Assembly: GCF_900101705.1 (NCBI RefSeq)
Contig: NZ_FNAC01000001.1
Span: forward strand, 62,001 to 126,000
Direction: 5' to 3'
From: Algoriphagus faecimaris
GTDB taxonomy: Bacteria > Bacteroidota > Bacteroidia > Cytophagales > Cyclobacteriaceae
DNA length: 64,000 nt
In this document: positions 27,949 through 37,020 of the stretch, piece after piece
How positions within the stretch are numbered: position 1 is the first letter of the stretch
Layout of the letters: every line of letters starts with the position of its first letter
Position numbers and translations under genes: made by a program
Notes under the pieces: generated by a model
Databases searched by the model: none
The model's input: only the letters and a program-made list of their open reading frames with translations
Told to the model about the DNA's origin: nothing

Positions 27949-30912
27949 TCATTTTAGTAAAAGAAAGGAACCTGACTGGAATTGATGCCCTTTCGTTTCG
28001 CTCCAATAGTTAATCCGATAAATGTAGGTGCCACTTGGTGCTTCTTCCCCTCTGATTGACCCATCCCATCCTGTATCTGTGAGCGAATCTGAAAAATATA
28101 GGGTTTCCCCCCATCGATTGAAAATCCAAAATTGGATCGAATCGATTTGCCTAAATACAGGGAAATAAAAATCATTTTTGCCATCACCATTTGGAGTAAA
28201 TGCATTTGGCATCCTCAAGGCAGGTGCTCCCACTTCCAGTATCCTAGAAACTTCTTTGATACAACCTGTCTCATTCATGGAAGTCAACCGGATGGTGTAT
28301 TTGCCTGCTTTTTCATAGCTGTGAATCGGAGACACCTCTGAACTTACCTCTCCATCTCCAAAATCCCAAGAATAAACAAGTGCCCCGTACCCCTCAGATA
28401 AATTGATAAAGTCTATCTCTTCGCCGGGATTCAGTGAGGTTCCTGCAGAAATAGACTCGCTTTCCAATTCAAATTCGGCCTTCAGGTAATTATATTCTTC
28501 TGTTTTAACTTCCAATTCTGCCTCTTGGAAACAGCCCTTTCCATCTACCAAGGTGACCTTATACATCCCGGGCAAGATATCTGGCAATTCAATTCGACCC
28601 TTTTCTACCTCTATCAGATTAAATAAGTAATCTGCTCCATCCACTGACTTTCCTTCTACGGTCAAAGTATAGTTCTCCTCTGATTCCGATTCTATCAAGA
28701 CAAAATTCGCTAAGGAAGGGGAGTCCGGACAAGTAGTTTGAGCTTCATTTTTTTCTAAGGTTAAACTGAAACCGGCAGAAGGGCTAACTTCAAAATCTAG
28801 CGTTCGCTGACAACCATTCGCATCGGATACTACTACTTGGTGGCTTCCGAAAGCAAAACTTCTACTGGCTTGATTGACAGGACCCAAACCATCCAAATAG
28901 TCAAAGGTAAAAGGAGCTTTTCCTTCCACTACCTTGAAGCTGACCAAGGATTCAGACGAAGGTGCTCCACACGCTAAATCCTCTTGCTCAACTTCTACCT
29001 CAATATACCCTGCCTCTATACTAAATTCCTTTGGACAATTGAGGTTATTTGGAAAGACAGCAAAGTAGGATTGATTGGAGTCTAATGGCAACTCTGCAAC
29101 ATATTCAGTAGTGGAAGATAAAATGGGGAATTCATCATAGAATCGAGTCCCAGCTGGGAAAATAGTAGTCAGACTTAAAATCTGTACAAACTGATCGTTT
29201 ACATCTTGACAAATGAAAAGCTTAGAATTTTCCGTGTCAAAACCACAATTTTCTTTGAGGTAATCCGCAGCATTGACGACAACTTCTAAAGGACCAAAAA
29301 TAGGGGTGTCAAAACAGGTGCTTCCTTGAGAAACACCAATCTTTAGAGGAGAGGTGGGAATTGCGTTGCCGTTCACTCCATTGATCCCGTTAAGTTCGCC
29401 GTCCAAAACAAAGTTGGCACTACAGGTATTGATTAGCAAGGCACATTCCCCTGTAACTTTGACTTTGTAAGTAATTTCCGCAAACACCTCACCCTTAGTA
29501 TTGGGTATGGGGACATCTCCTATATCCCAATACAATTGCCTTACCGTTGGGCTATCGTCAAATCCCGGTAATGAATTATCAGAGGCCGCGGAATAAAAAA
29601 CAGTTTCGGCAGACACATACTCCAATCCTTGGGGCAAATTTAATGTAAGCAAAGCGTCTTCAACAGCCATTTCACTCGTATTTCTAATCTCTATCGTCAG
29701 CTCAATCTCATCCCCTGGCACCACCTCACTTGCTGGTGAATCTGAGAAGTAGTGAAACCCTTCCAATAAGGGCTGACTTGTTTCCACTGCAGTGACTAGC
29801 GAATAAATCACATAGGCATCCCCATCTGTGCCATAGCGAAACCGCGTGCTTGTCTGACCATTTTCCAGGATTTCATTGTCTGCATTTGGAATATCAAACA
29901 CAGCGATATCCATTCCGGTATTATTTTTCAGATTGGGATTTCTTGGATTTCCCCCAGTAGCAATACTTGAATTGAAAAAATTATTCTCTGAGTTTTCTCC
30001 ATGGGAAAGCCGCACAAAGTCATTGGAGCCTTGGCCCTTTTCGATCTCTAGGTAATCGCCTGTAGCGGCGACATCCCCCTCTCCTGCTGCTACGCCGAGC
30101 TTCATGCGCACAGGCCCTGAATCTACCGTGGCAAAACCAGAAATAGGTAAAGTATAATCTGCTACCACACTTCCCCTTACAAAAGCATATCCATCAAATA
30201 CGGTCACACTTCTTTGTTTCATTTGTGGGTTCTCATACACCACCACCATAGACCAGCCACCATAATGGTAATTTGTGCCCTCCAAAGCTGCTAAATCAGC
30301 TACGGTATACTCTCCTACTCCATTATTCCTGACAAAATCGGTTACCTCCACATAGCCAACGAAAAGTCCCAGATCATTAGGCAAATCCAGACCATAAGTA
30401 TAGCGGATATCACTGGGACTAGCCGTAAAGACTTGCTGATCTCCTGAAGGCCCTGAAAGTGTCACTTGCCTTCTATTCAGCTTTTTATCTGTAAAACCAG
30501 AAGAGTTAACAGTAAATTCATCCTGAATCGGCCCTCTCCCCGACCAATAAAGTCCGGCAAACAGCACTTGGGTACAGTTTGGATCTGCTCCATTTTCAGC
30601 TGAAAAAGTCAAACTCGCCGAAGAAGAGTTAATGGTGTTAGGATCTTGATCTACATCGACGTAAAGCAAGAGATTATCATTCATCAGGTTGTCGTCGTAA
30701 TTGGCGAGGCTGAGATTCGTATTTCCTATCAATGCAAAATCCCCATTGATCTCGAAGGTTTTTCTACTAGGATTGTTCAAAGAGGACCGCTCTGTAAAAG
30801 GCACCCTTACCTGTGCTTTTAAATAGGGAATTGTCAAGAACAAGAAGCCAAAAAAAAGCATCACCCCTCTTGAGGAGAATTTCTTACTTGAAAAATACCG
30901 ATTAATACTCAC
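27949..30912 (-). CDS. Large surface protein with DUF11-like and PKD domains and T9SS type-B sorting domain
   Basis: 987 residues with a long signal peptide (cleavage near residue 34, YLKAQ). The N-terminal 370 residues form a beta-rich domain often found in gliding-associated proteins (NGDFALIGNTNLSLANYDDNLMNDN). A DUF11-type repeat lies at about 385-490 (VVPGDEIELTIEIRNTSE), then SprB-like repeats (FTFDYLDGLGPVNQ), a PKD domain at about 825-895 (YSWDFGDGEVSSEVSPIHSY), and the CHU_C gliding-motility C-terminal domain (about 900-987, MPNAFTPNGDGKNDFYFPVF, then FNRWGETLY and GWDG). CHU_C domains direct export by the type IX system. Adhesion or surface-matrix function is an inference. Confidence 0.9.
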   Translation of the reverse strand: MSINRYFSSKKFSSRGVMLFFGFLFLTIPYLKAQVRVPFTERSSLNNPSRKTFEINGDFALIGNTNLSLANYDDNLMNDNLLLYVDVDQDPNTINSSSASLTFSAENGADPNCTQVLFAGLYWSGRGPIQDEFTVNSSGFTDKKLNRRQVTLSGPSGDQQVFTASPSDIRYTYGLDLPNDLGLFVGYVEVTDFVRNNGVGEYTVADLAALEGTNYHYGGWSMVVVYENPQMKQRSVTVFDGYAFVRGSVVADYTLPISGFATVDSGPVRMKLGVAAGEGDVAATGDYLEIEKGQGSNDFVRLSHGENSENNFFNSSIATGGNPRNPNLKNNTGMDIAVFDIPNADNEILENGQTSTRFRYGTDGDAYVIYSLVTAVETSQPLLEGFHYFSDSPASEVVPGDEIELTIEIRNTSEMAVEDALLTLNLPQGLEYVSAETVFYSAASDNSLPGFDDSPTVRQLYWDIGDVPIPNTKGEVFAEITYKVKVTGECALLINTCSANFVLDGELNGINGVNGNAIPTSPLKIGVSQGSTCFDTPIFGPLEVVVNAADYLKENCGFDTENSKLFICQDVNDQFVQILSLTTIFPAGTRFYDEFPILSSTTEYVAELPLDSNQSYFAVFPNNLNCPKEFSIEAGYIEVEVEQEDLACGAPSSESLVSFKVVEGKAPFTFDYLDGLGPVNQASRSFAFGSHQVVVSDANGCQRTLDFEVSPSAGFSLTLEKNEAQTTCPDSPSLANFVLIESESEENYTLTVEGKSVDGADYLFNLIEVEKGRIELPDILPGMYKVTLVDGKGCFQEAELEVKTEEYNYLKAEFELESESISAGTSLNPGEEIDFINLSEGYGALVYSWDFGDGEVSSEVSPIHSYEKAGKYTIRLTSMNETGCIKEVSRILEVGAPALRMPNAFTPNGDGKNDFYFPVFRQIDSIQFWIFNRWGETLYFSDSLTDTGWDGSIRGEEAPSGTYIYRINYWSETKGHQFQSGSFLLLK

Positions 30913-31012
30913 CTCAGAAGCTAATTAAAACTGAATTTCAATAGCAAAGATGATGAAATATTGGAAGATTTAGCTGGATTATTAGATAATTTAGTTTTAA
31001 GATTTTGGTTTT

Positions 31013-31663
31013 TTATTCGCTTAGTAATTCGATCTGATTTCGGTTGACCCGAACCATCCCTCTTTGCTCCAATTTTTTCAGCAATCGAGTAATCACTTCC
31101 CTGCTGGAGTTCAGCTCTTGGGCGATTTGCTGATGAGTTTTGTGTACCACTCTTCGCTGACTGGCTTCCGCGTTTTTTTCCAAGTATTCGATCAAGCGCT
31201 CATCCATACGATGAAAAGCAATTCCGTCCACTACCTTGAGTAATTCCTCAAAGCGATCTTGATAAGTATCCATGACAAAATAATACCAGGATTTGTATTT
31301 GAGCATCCACTCATCGAGCTTACTAATGGGGATTGAGATGACCGTGGTGAGTTCCTCCGGAATAGCCTTAATTTTAGAGTATCCTTCACGGGCTGAACAA
31401 ATCATAGTGATCGCACAGGCTTCGCCAGCATGCAGGTAGTACATAAAAAGCTCATGATCATCTTCGTCTTCCCTAAATACCTTGACCGTACCGTCCACAA
31501 TAAGGGGGATAATTTCCACTTTTTGCCCAATATCCATCATCAAAGCATCAGGTTGAAATTGGACAAGTTCACCACAGGAAATTATTTCTTGAACAAGTGG
31601 CTCTTCGAATGATGAAAATTGATCTTTGACAAATCCTGCTAACCTATTCGTATTTTCTGACAT
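31013..31663 (-). CDS. Crp/Fnr-family transcriptional regulator
   Basis: 216 residues: an N-terminal cyclic-nucleotide-binding-like beta roll (about 20-120) and a C-terminal winged helix (about 150-216). The recognition helix reads SSREVITRLLKKLEQRG, matching the Crp order Arg-Glu-x-x-x-Arg that contacts GTGA half-sites. The few cysteines (residues 30, 83, 89) do not form the N-terminal Fnr iron-sulfur motif. The beta roll lacks the Crp cAMP pocket signature (no RxS after the small-residue turn), so the effector is unknown. The gene is divergent from the cydAB operon, and a GTGAC-N4-GTCAC palindrome lies 20 bases from its own start, consistent with control of both. It is probably a regulator of respiration or redox. 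Confidence 0.9.
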   Translation of the reverse strand: MSENTNRLAGFVKDQFSSFEEPLVQEIISCGELVQFQPDALMMDIGQKVEIIPLIVDGTVKVFREDEDDHELFMYYLHAGEACAITMICSAREGYSKIKAIPEELTTVISIPISKLDEWMLKYKSWYYFVMDTYQDRFEELLKVVDGIAFHRMDERLIEYLEKNAEASQRRVVHKTHQQIAQELNSSREVITRLLKKLEQRGMVRVNRNQIELLSE

Positions 31664-31682
31664 GGTCTGTATTTTTATTCAT

Positions 31683-31698
31683 CGTGACAGGGGTCACG
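31683..31698. promoter_or_regulatory. Crp/Fnr-type operator in the crp-cydAB divergent region
   Basis: A perfect palindrome CGTGAC-AGGG-GTCACG. Its centre (31690.5) lies about 42 bases from the transcription start expected from the -7 element at 31719-31726, the class II activator position. On the minus strand it sits 20 bases from the regulator's ATG and could autorepress. Three related sites are at 34688, 57671 and 62397. Confidence 0.75.
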
Positions 31699-31718
31699 TC
31701 CTTCAAAATTGTGAAAGC

Positions 31719-31726
31719 TAATTTTG
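31719..31726 (+). promoter_or_regulatory. Promoter -7 element of the cyd operon
   Basis: TAATTTTG matches the Bacteroidota -7 consensus TAnnTTTG in all fixed positions, 20 bases downstream of the operator. Transcription would begin near 31733, so a start codon at or before 31726 is excluded and the small first gene must begin at 31745 or 31754. Confidence 0.65.
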
Positions 31727-31744
31727 AATCACTTTGTTCCAAAA

Positions 31745-31954
31745 ATGATAAAAATGGTAAATAATCGTGTAAAAATTCTTTTTCTAGCAGGCCTAGGCCT
31801 TATGTTATTTTATAGGATTTTGGATCGACTACCATTTATCCCTGAGACTATTTTCTCCTTTGACACCAGCAAAATCTTGAAAATAATAGCAGGACTCATT
31901 TTTATTTTCATTGCCTTTTGGACCTATAGAAAATCTAAAAAATCAAGCTTATGA
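31745..31954 (+). CDS. Small two-helix membrane protein upstream of cydA
   Basis: 69 residues from the ATG at 31745; a second ATG at 31754 is also possible. The frame can be extended to a TTG at 31724, but that lies inside the predicted -7 element. Two hydrophobic segments are visible (about 8-26, VKILFLAGLGLMLFYRI, and about 43-60, ILKIIAGLIFIFIAFWTY) followed by a basic tail RKSKKSSL. I do not recognise the family; it is not DUF4492, the small protein often found before cydA in Bacteroidota. It overlaps cydA by four bases (ATGA), so it is translationally coupled and may be an accessory subunit or assembly factor of cytochrome bd. That role is inferred from position alone. Confidence 0.7.
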   Translation: MIKMVNNRVKILFLAGLGLMLFYRILDRLPFIPETIFSFDTSKILKIIAGLIFIFIAFWTYRKSKKSSL

Positions 31955-33342
31955 ATTGGGATGTAGAAACCCTCTCGCGAATCCAATTTGCATTTACCAT
32001 CATGTTCCACTACATCTTCCCTCCTTTCAGCATAGGAGTGGGTTTGTTGCTGGTATTCTATGAATCACTCTACCTGATTACCAAGAAGAAAATTTATGAA
32101 AAAATTACCCGCTTCTGGATCAAGATCTTTGCGGCTAATTTCTCTGTAGGAGTTGCATCGGGCATTGTGATGGAATTCGAATTTGGCACCAATTGGTCTA
32201 CCTATTCCCGGTTTGTGGGAGATATTTTTGGTTCTCCCCTAGCGGCAGAAGGTATATTTGCCTTCTTCTTGGAATCAGGCTTTTTGGCTATTTTACTTTT
32301 TGGGTGGAACAGGGTCAAGCCAGGCATGCATCTCTTTGCCACCATTATGGTAGCACTTGGAAGTATCCTTTCCGGCTTTTGGATCGTGGTAGCCAACAGC
32401 TGGCAACAAACCCCTGTGGCCTATGAGATTGTGGTCGATTATGGCATTCGACGAGCAGTGATCACAGATTTTTGGGAGATGGTATTCAATCCATCGGCAA
32501 TGGTTCGATTTACTCATGTGATCCTTGGCGCTTGGATACAGGGGGCATTTTTGGTGATGAGCGTATCTGCTTACTACCTAATCAAAAAGAAGAATATTGA
32601 ATTTGCTCAGAAGTCTTTTGCGATTGCATTGGGACTGGCAGCTATAGCTTCCTTAGCTCAGCCCTTTGTGGGGCATTCCCATGCCAAAATCGTCGCCGAA
32701 TGGCAACCCACCAAGTTGGCGGCATTTGAAGGCTTATACGAAACCCAAACCAATGCTCCGCTATACCTCATTGGCTGGACGGATCCCGAAACCCGAGAAA
32801 CAAGTGGGATAGCTATTCCAGGGATGCTGAGTTTCTTGGTACATGGAGATTTTGATGGGGAGGTAATAGGCTTGGAAGAGTTTCCAGAAGAAGACTGGCC
32901 TGCGGTAAATGGAGTGTTTCAAAGCTACCACCTGATGGTAGCTTTGGGGATGCTATTTATTGCTGTAACCCTTTTGAGTTTGTTTTTGCTTTGGCGAAAG
33001 CAACTTTTCACACCGAAATGGTCTTGGCTGATTAAATTTTATATTCCAGCTGTAGCCTTACCGGTAATGGCCAATCAACTGGGTTGGGTTTCAGCAGAAC
33101 GAGGACGTCAGCCTTGGATCGTGCAGGGCTTACTAAGGACGAGCGAGGGTGTATCCAAGTCTATTTCTGCTCCAGAAGTAATGATTTCATTGACACTCTT
33201 TGTCATAGTCTACATTCTACTGTTTTTCATTTGGCTCTACGTTTTGGATAGAGAAATCAAACATGGTCCAGACCATATTGCCACTGCAGAAGCAGGATAC
33301 AAAAAGAAATCAGAACGAATGGATGTCATTAAACCTCATTGA
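31951..33342 (+). CDS. cydA: Cytochrome bd ubiquinol/menaquinol oxidase subunit I
   Basis: 463 residues, nine or so membrane helices. The N-terminus [21 protein letters not shown] carries the haem b595 His and the segment typical of Cyd[34 protein letters not shown] contains the conserved Glu of the proton path, and [24 protein letters not shown] the haem b558 and quinol region. [19 protein letters not shown] is a CydA signature. The quinol loop appears short. The enzyme reduces O2 to water at high affinity in the inner membrane and is usually induced by low oxygen or stress. It overlaps the upstream small gene and precedes cydB by two bases. Confidence 0.97.
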   Translation: MNWDVETLSRIQFAFTIMFHYIFPPFSIGVGLLLVFYESLYLITKKKIYEKITRFWIKIFAANFSVGVASGIVMEFEFGTNWSTYSRFVGDIFGSPLAAEGIFAFFLESGFLAILLFGWNRVKPGMHLFATIMVALGSILSGFWIVVANSWQQTPVAYEIVVDYGIRRAVITDFWEMVFNPSAMVRFTHVILGAWIQGAFLVMSVSAYYLIKKKNIEFAQKSFAIALGLAAIASLAQPFVGHSHAKIVAEWQPTKLAAFEGLYETQTNAPLYLIGWTDPETRETSGIAIPGMLSFLVHGDFDGEVIGLEEFPEEDWPAVNGVFQSYHLMVALGMLFIAVTLLSLFLLWRKQLFTPKWSWLIKFYIPAVALPVMANQLGWVSAERGRQPWIVQGLLRTSEGVSKSISAPEVMISLTLFVIVYILLFFIWLYVLDREIKHGPDHIATAEAGYKKKSERMDVIKPH

Positions 33343-33344
33343 TC

Positions 33345-34421
33345 ATGGATTATAACGTAGTATGGTATATTCTCGTCGGTATTCTATTAATTGGTTATGC
33401 TATTTTGGATGGTTTTGACCTTGGCGTAGGGATCCTACATCTTCGCAGCAAAACCGATCATGACAGACGTATTCTGATGAATGCCATTGGCCCGGTTTGG
33501 GATGGTAACGAAGTATGGCTGATTACAGCAGGCGGGGCTTTGTTTGCGGCATTTCCCAATGTCTATGCGACGGCATTTTCTGGGTTTTATCTTCCTTTTA
33601 TGCTTTTGCTGATCGCCTTGATCTTCAGGGCAGTCTCAATTGAATTTCGTAGCAAAGAAGAAAATCGACGATGGCGTTCATTTTGGGATTGGGGTTTTAG
33701 TATAGGGTCTATTTTGGCTGCCCTGCTTTTTGGGATTGCCATAGGCAATGTCGTATTGGGCTTCTCCATCGGTAGTGACATGGAGTATCAGGGCACTTTC
33801 TTTGATTTGCTCAATCCTTACTCGATTGCTTCAGGGCTATTTTCGCTGACCATGTTTTCTCTCCATGGAGGAATTTATCTCAATATGAAAACAGAAGGTG
33901 CACTTCAAAAACAAGTGCAAGGCTGGATTAAGGTTAATTTTCTAATTTTTATTTTCTTTTATCTGATATTTTCAGGATTGACACTCTACCTGAAGCCTGA
34001 GATGATTGCCAATTTTTCTTTTGGAAAGATTGATTTACCGGGTAGCAAACATGAGTTGGTAGAAAATCATGAAACCTTACTTTCTGTTTTTGCATGGACG
34101 GTAGTTTTGTTGAATGTTTTGGCCATTGCCAATATTCCAAGAATGCTCTCAAAAGGTCGGGAAGGTTGGGCCTTTATTTCCTCATCGAGTATGATTGCTG
34201 CGGTGGTCTTGCTATTTGCTTTGGGAATCTTTCCCAATATGATGGTATCCAATCTAGACCCTGCCTACAATTTGGATATTTATAACGCTGCCTCTTCCCA
34301 GTACACCCTGAAAACAATGGCTATACTTGCCTCTTTCGGATTGCCTTTTGTCGCAGCCTACACTACCATTATTTACTGGACCTATAGAGGAAAAGTAAAG
34401 TTGGATGAGAGTAGTTATTAA
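33345..34421 (+). CDS. cydB: Cytochrome bd oxidase subunit II
   Basis: 358 residues from the ATG at 33345, two bases after the cydA stop; a TTG two codons earlier is a less likely start. Conserved CydB segments are YAILDGFDLGVGILHL, GPVWDGNEVWLITAGGALFAAFPNVYATAFSGFYLPF and RAVSIEFR. Eight or nine membrane helices are predicted. It pairs with CydA to hold the haem cofactors. The length is normal and the end GKVKLDESSY shows no truncation. A hairpin terminator follows at 34596-34646. No cydX-like reading frame and no cydCD exporter genes follow in this window. Confidence 0.96.
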   Translation: MDYNVVWYILVGILLIGYAILDGFDLGVGILHLRSKTDHDRRILMNAIGPVWDGNEVWLITAGGALFAAFPNVYATAFSGFYLPFMLLLIALIFRAVSIEFRSKEENRRWRSFWDWGFSIGSILAALLFGIAIGNVVLGFSIGSDMEYQGTFFDLLNPYSIASGLFSLTMFSLHGGIYLNMKTEGALQKQVQGWIKVNFLIFIFFYLIFSGLTLYLKPEMIANFSFGKIDLPGSKHELVENHETLLSVFAWTVVLLNVLAIANIPRMLSKGREGWAFISSSSMIAAVVLLFALGIFPNMMVSNLDPAYNLDIYNAASSQYTLKTMAILASFGLPFVAAYTTIIYWTYRGKVKLDESSY

Positions 34422-34595
34422 GTAATATGAATATACCGAATTCTGCCATTTGCAAAGTTTTCTAAATATCCACCTCGACTTGGTTCGGCTTCGCTCACTA
34501 TCCGTCGCTCAGTGTCCGTTTGTTTCATTTTTGTAAATGGGGTAGGAAAATGCGGCTTCGAAGTATTTTCCTCCCTTTCTTATAAAACCTTAAAT

Positions 34596-34646
34596 ATGGA
34601 GGCCCGTCCTGATCCTGATAAATCGGGACGGGATGAGGCCATTTTT
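34596..34646 (+). terminator. Hairpin terminator after cydB
   Basis: Stem 34603-34613 (CCCGTCCTGAT) pairs with 34622-34632 through 11 bp with one G-T wobble, extended by ATGG/GGCCAT flanks, and is followed by ATTTTTACTT. The core resembles the TCCCGAxxxTCGGGA palindromes at 63939-63975 and may be a dispersed repeat serving as terminator. The preceding 170 bases (34422-34595) hold nothing recognisable. Confidence 0.55.
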
Positions 34647-34687
34647 ACTTAACAAAGAAGTGGATATCCATATTAAATAAATTTGCA

Positions 34688-34703
34688 AGTGAGTTTTATC
34701 ACC
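34688..34703 (+). promoter_or_regulatory. Crp/Fnr-type operator upstream of the DUF2202-cytochrome c genes
   Basis: AGTGAGTTTTATCACC contains GTGA-N6-TCAC. A -7-like element TAAATTTC lies at 34725-34732, 21 bases downstream, and the start codon 20 bases further. The geometry matches the sites at 31683 and 57671. Confidence 0.65.
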
Positions 34704-34751
34704 TTGAAGTAGAGCTATTCACGGTAAATTTCTTCAGTAAAAGAAAGCACT

Positions 34752-35366
34752 ATGAAAAAGCTAATCATCGTTTTCGCTGTCCTATTTGTAGGACTCTCGG
34801 CTTGTCAAGAAAGTGAGAGCCCCACACCTAGCCCCCAGCTTTCAGCAGCAGAGGTGGAGACCTTAATCTTCACTCGAGAAGAGGAAAAACTCGCCTTCGA
34901 TGTGTACTCTTATGCTTTCGAGCAATATGGAATTACCGCTTTTCAAAATATTGCCAAAAGTGAGACACAGCATATTCAATCGGTTTTGAGACTGATGGCA
35001 AGTTATGGCATTTCGGATCCCTTAAATGGAGATCAGACACTTGGAAAGTTTACTGACCCTGCGCTGCAGCTTTTATTTAAGCAATTAAAGGAAAGAGTTG
35101 ACCTCTCCGAGTCAGAAGCTGTTAAAGTTGGCCTACTGATCGAAGACATGGATATCTATGATCTGCAGATGGGAATACTAGAAACCGATAAAGCCCTAAT
35201 TCAAGCATTGTATCAAAGCCTCATGTGTGGTTCTGAAAATCACATGCGCTCTTTCTACAACCTAGCAACACAAGCTGGAATTGACTACTCGCCCGAGTAC
35301 ATCAGCCTGAGCGAGTATAATCAAATCATCAACTCTTCACGTACCTCCTGCAATTCTAATTTCTAA
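34752..35366 (+). CDS. DUF2202 ferritin-like lipoprotein
   Basis: 204 residues. The signal peptide ends at a lipobox (GLSAC, Cys19). The mature part is a four-helix ferritin-like DUF2202 domain. Acidic and His residues that could bind a di-metal centre lie in FTREEEKLAFDVYSY, IAKSETQHIQSVLRLM, GLLIEDMDIYDLQMG and GSENHMRSFYNL. The role of DUF2202 proteins is not established; iron or redox chemistry is an inference from the fold. The gene sits three bases before a c-type cytochrome gene and is preceded by a Crp-type operator, so it belongs to the respiratory unit here. The signal sequence and the -7 element support the ATG at 34752. Confidence 0.85.
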   Translation: MKKLIIVFAVLFVGLSACQESESPTPSPQLSAAEVETLIFTREEEKLAFDVYSYAFEQYGITAFQNIAKSETQHIQSVLRLMASYGISDPLNGDQTLGKFTDPALQLLFKQLKERVDLSESEAVKVGLLIEDMDIYDLQMGILETDKALIQALYQSLMCGSENHMRSFYNLATQAGIDYSPEYISLSEYNQIINSSRTSCNSNF

Positions 35367-35369
35367 ACC

Positions 35370-35861
35370 ATGCATCTCTCACTCTATTTGTGGATTGCCC
35401 TCCAATTTGTCTTTGGATCCATTTCTGATTCATACGAACAAAAACTGGAGTCTCCCGCACTCTCCTCCACTGCTCTCTTGAATGATGAAGGGCTAATTCT
35501 TTTGGAAAAGCACTGCTATGCCTGCCACAATCCAAGATCCACCTCACATGAGCAGATCATTGCCCCTCCGCTCTATGGAGTCAAAAAGCATTATCTGGAG
35601 AAATTTCCTGAGAAACGTGAATTTACAGAAGCGATGAAAAGCTTTATTACCAATCCTACAGAAGAAAAAGCCTTAATGAAAGGGCCCATCAAGCGATTTG
35701 GGCTAATGCCAAAACCGGTAGTCTCTGACGCAGACCTATCCAAGATCATTACTTATCTCTACGAATCAGAAATTGAAAATCCCGTATGGCACATAGAAAA
35801 AGACAATGAGGAAATGAAAGGAAAAAAGGGATCGGGTGTGACCAAGATCACGATTCACTAG
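35370..35861 (+). CDS. Small c-type cytochrome
   Basis: 163 residues with a signal peptide (MHLSLYLWIALQFVFGSISDS). One haem-binding CYACH lies at about residues 50-54 (LEKHCYACHNPRS), with a likely distal Met in KRFGLMPKPV (about 110). SDADLSKIITYLYES is the typical C-terminal helix of cytochrome c domains. The last 25 residues are basic and Gly-rich (KGKKGSGVTKITIH) and unlike the usual family end. It probably carries electrons in the periplasm. It follows the DUF2202 gene by three bases, which suggests the two act together, and precedes a peroxiredoxin by 57 bases. Confidence 0.87.
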   Translation: MHLSLYLWIALQFVFGSISDSYEQKLESPALSSTALLNDEGLILLEKHCYACHNPRSTSHEQIIAPPLYGVKKHYLEKFPEKREFTEAMKSFITNPTEEKALMKGPIKRFGLMPKPVVSDADLSKIITYLYESEIENPVWHIEKDNEEMKGKKGSGVTKITIH

Positions 35862-35918
35862 AAAAGAAGTCGGTAGATTTGTTCTATCAATATTAAAAAA
35901 CGATAATAAATCACTGAT

Positions 35919-36572
35919 ATGGAAGACCAACAAATAACTATGCCAAGAATAGGAGATTTAGCTCCTGACTTTGAAGCGATGACCACTACCGGGAAAATGA
36001 AATTTTCCGAATACATTAAGGATAGCTGGACCATTCTCTTTTCTCACCCTGCGGATTTCACACCCGTATGTACTACAGAAATGAGTGGTTTTGCCCTAGA
36101 CCAAGGCTTCTTCGATGAGCATCAGACCAAACTGGTGGGATTGAGTATCGACTCTATTCACGCTCATATTGCTTGGGTCAATAATGTAAAAAAGAATACT
36201 GGAGTCCTTTTCGAATTCCCAATCATTGCCGACATCGACATGAGCGTTTCCAAGCGCTACGGGATGCTTCAGCCGGGAGAAAGTGAAACAGCAGCAGTGC
36301 GAGCGGTTTTCTTCATTGATCCGGCAGGTAAAATCCGATTGATCATGTACTACCCGCTTAACGTGGGAAGAAATATGGAGGAAATCAAACGTGCTTTGAT
36401 CGCCCTTCAAACTGCAGATAAGCATAAAGTATCTCTACCGCTCAACTGGGTACCTGGAGAGAAAGCAATTGTTTCTCCACCCAAGACGGTCTCTGAAATG
36501 ATTGAACGAGAAGAGAGTGACTATGAAATGGTAGATTTCTATTTAGCGAAAAAAGATCTACCTCAAGATTAA
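35919..36572 (+). CDS. 1-Cys peroxiredoxin (Prx6-like)
   Basis: 217 residues, the length of the Prx6 group. The peroxidatic Cys is in HPADFTPVCTTEMSGF (about residue 50) and is the only Cys in the protein, so a partner thiol must reduce it. Further family marks are VGLSIDSIHAHIAWVNNV, FPIIADIDMSVSKRYGM, AVRAVFFIDPAGKIR and the C-terminal dimerisation arm LNWVPGEKAIVSPP. It reduces peroxides in the cytoplasm. It follows the cytochrome c gene and ends at a strong terminator, so it may be the last gene of the operon starting at 34752. Confidence 0.93.
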   Translation: MEDQQITMPRIGDLAPDFEAMTTTGKMKFSEYIKDSWTILFSHPADFTPVCTTEMSGFALDQGFFDEHQTKLVGLSIDSIHAHIAWVNNVKKNTGVLFEFPIIADIDMSVSKRYGMLQPGESETAAVRAVFFIDPAGKIRLIMYYPLNVGRNMEEIKRALIALQTADKHKVSLPLNWVPGEKAIVSPPKTVSEMIEREESDYEMVDFYLAKKDLPQD

Positions 36573-36602
36573 GATTTTTGGATTAAAGGGTTAATTAATG
36601 GG

Positions 36603-36637
36603 AAACCTTCTCGAAATTTTCGGGAAGGTTTTTTTTA
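36603..36637 (+). terminator. Rho-independent terminator after the peroxiredoxin gene
   Basis: AACCTTC-TCGAAA pairs with TTTCG-GGAAGGTT through about 12 bp and is followed by eight T. It closes the DUF2202-cytochrome-peroxiredoxin unit. Confidence 0.8.
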
Positions 36638-36786
36638 TTCAATGTTAAAAAACAAAATATTATTTACCTCAAAAATAATAATAAGACAAAACCAATATTG
36701 ATAAATTTTACATAAAAATAACAAAATGGGGTTCTGTTTTAAACCAGTCTATAAGTATCTAACAAAAATTAAAACAAACTAGCTAT

Positions 36787-36819
36787 AAAAAAAGAGAGCT
36801 TTTCCGAAGAAAAGCTCTC
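36787..36819 (-). terminator. Rho-independent terminator of the AraC-family gene
   Basis: GAGAGCTTTTC (36794-36804) pairs perfectly with GAAAAGCTCTC (36809-36819) around loop CGAA. Read on the minus strand it is followed by seven T. It lies about 200 bases beyond the stop of the gene at 37021-37947. The stretch between (36820-37020) and the AT-rich 36638-36786 hold nothing else. Confidence 0.75.
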
Positions 36820-37020
36820 AATGCGGGTCTATTGTTAATGGATTAAAACCATATAAAATTTGGCAAACGAATGAGTTGACTATCAATTTTATCTACCAAA
36901 ATTTATTAAACTTAATAAAATCTATTTTAAATCCATGATTTCGAAAATAAATTTTCCTGATTTTTTTCATAATGGATAGAAAACAGGATAAGTGGATCGT
37001 AAGCAAAGCGAATTCCTAAC

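Noticed and set aside
31013-31663. Oxygen-sensing Fnr with an iron-sulfur cluster
   Set aside because: The N-terminal Cys motif of Fnr is absent, so the protein is called only Crp/Fnr family with an unknown effector.
31724-31744. TTG start for the small gene before cydA
   Set aside because: It lies in the predicted -7 element and upstream of the expected transcription start.
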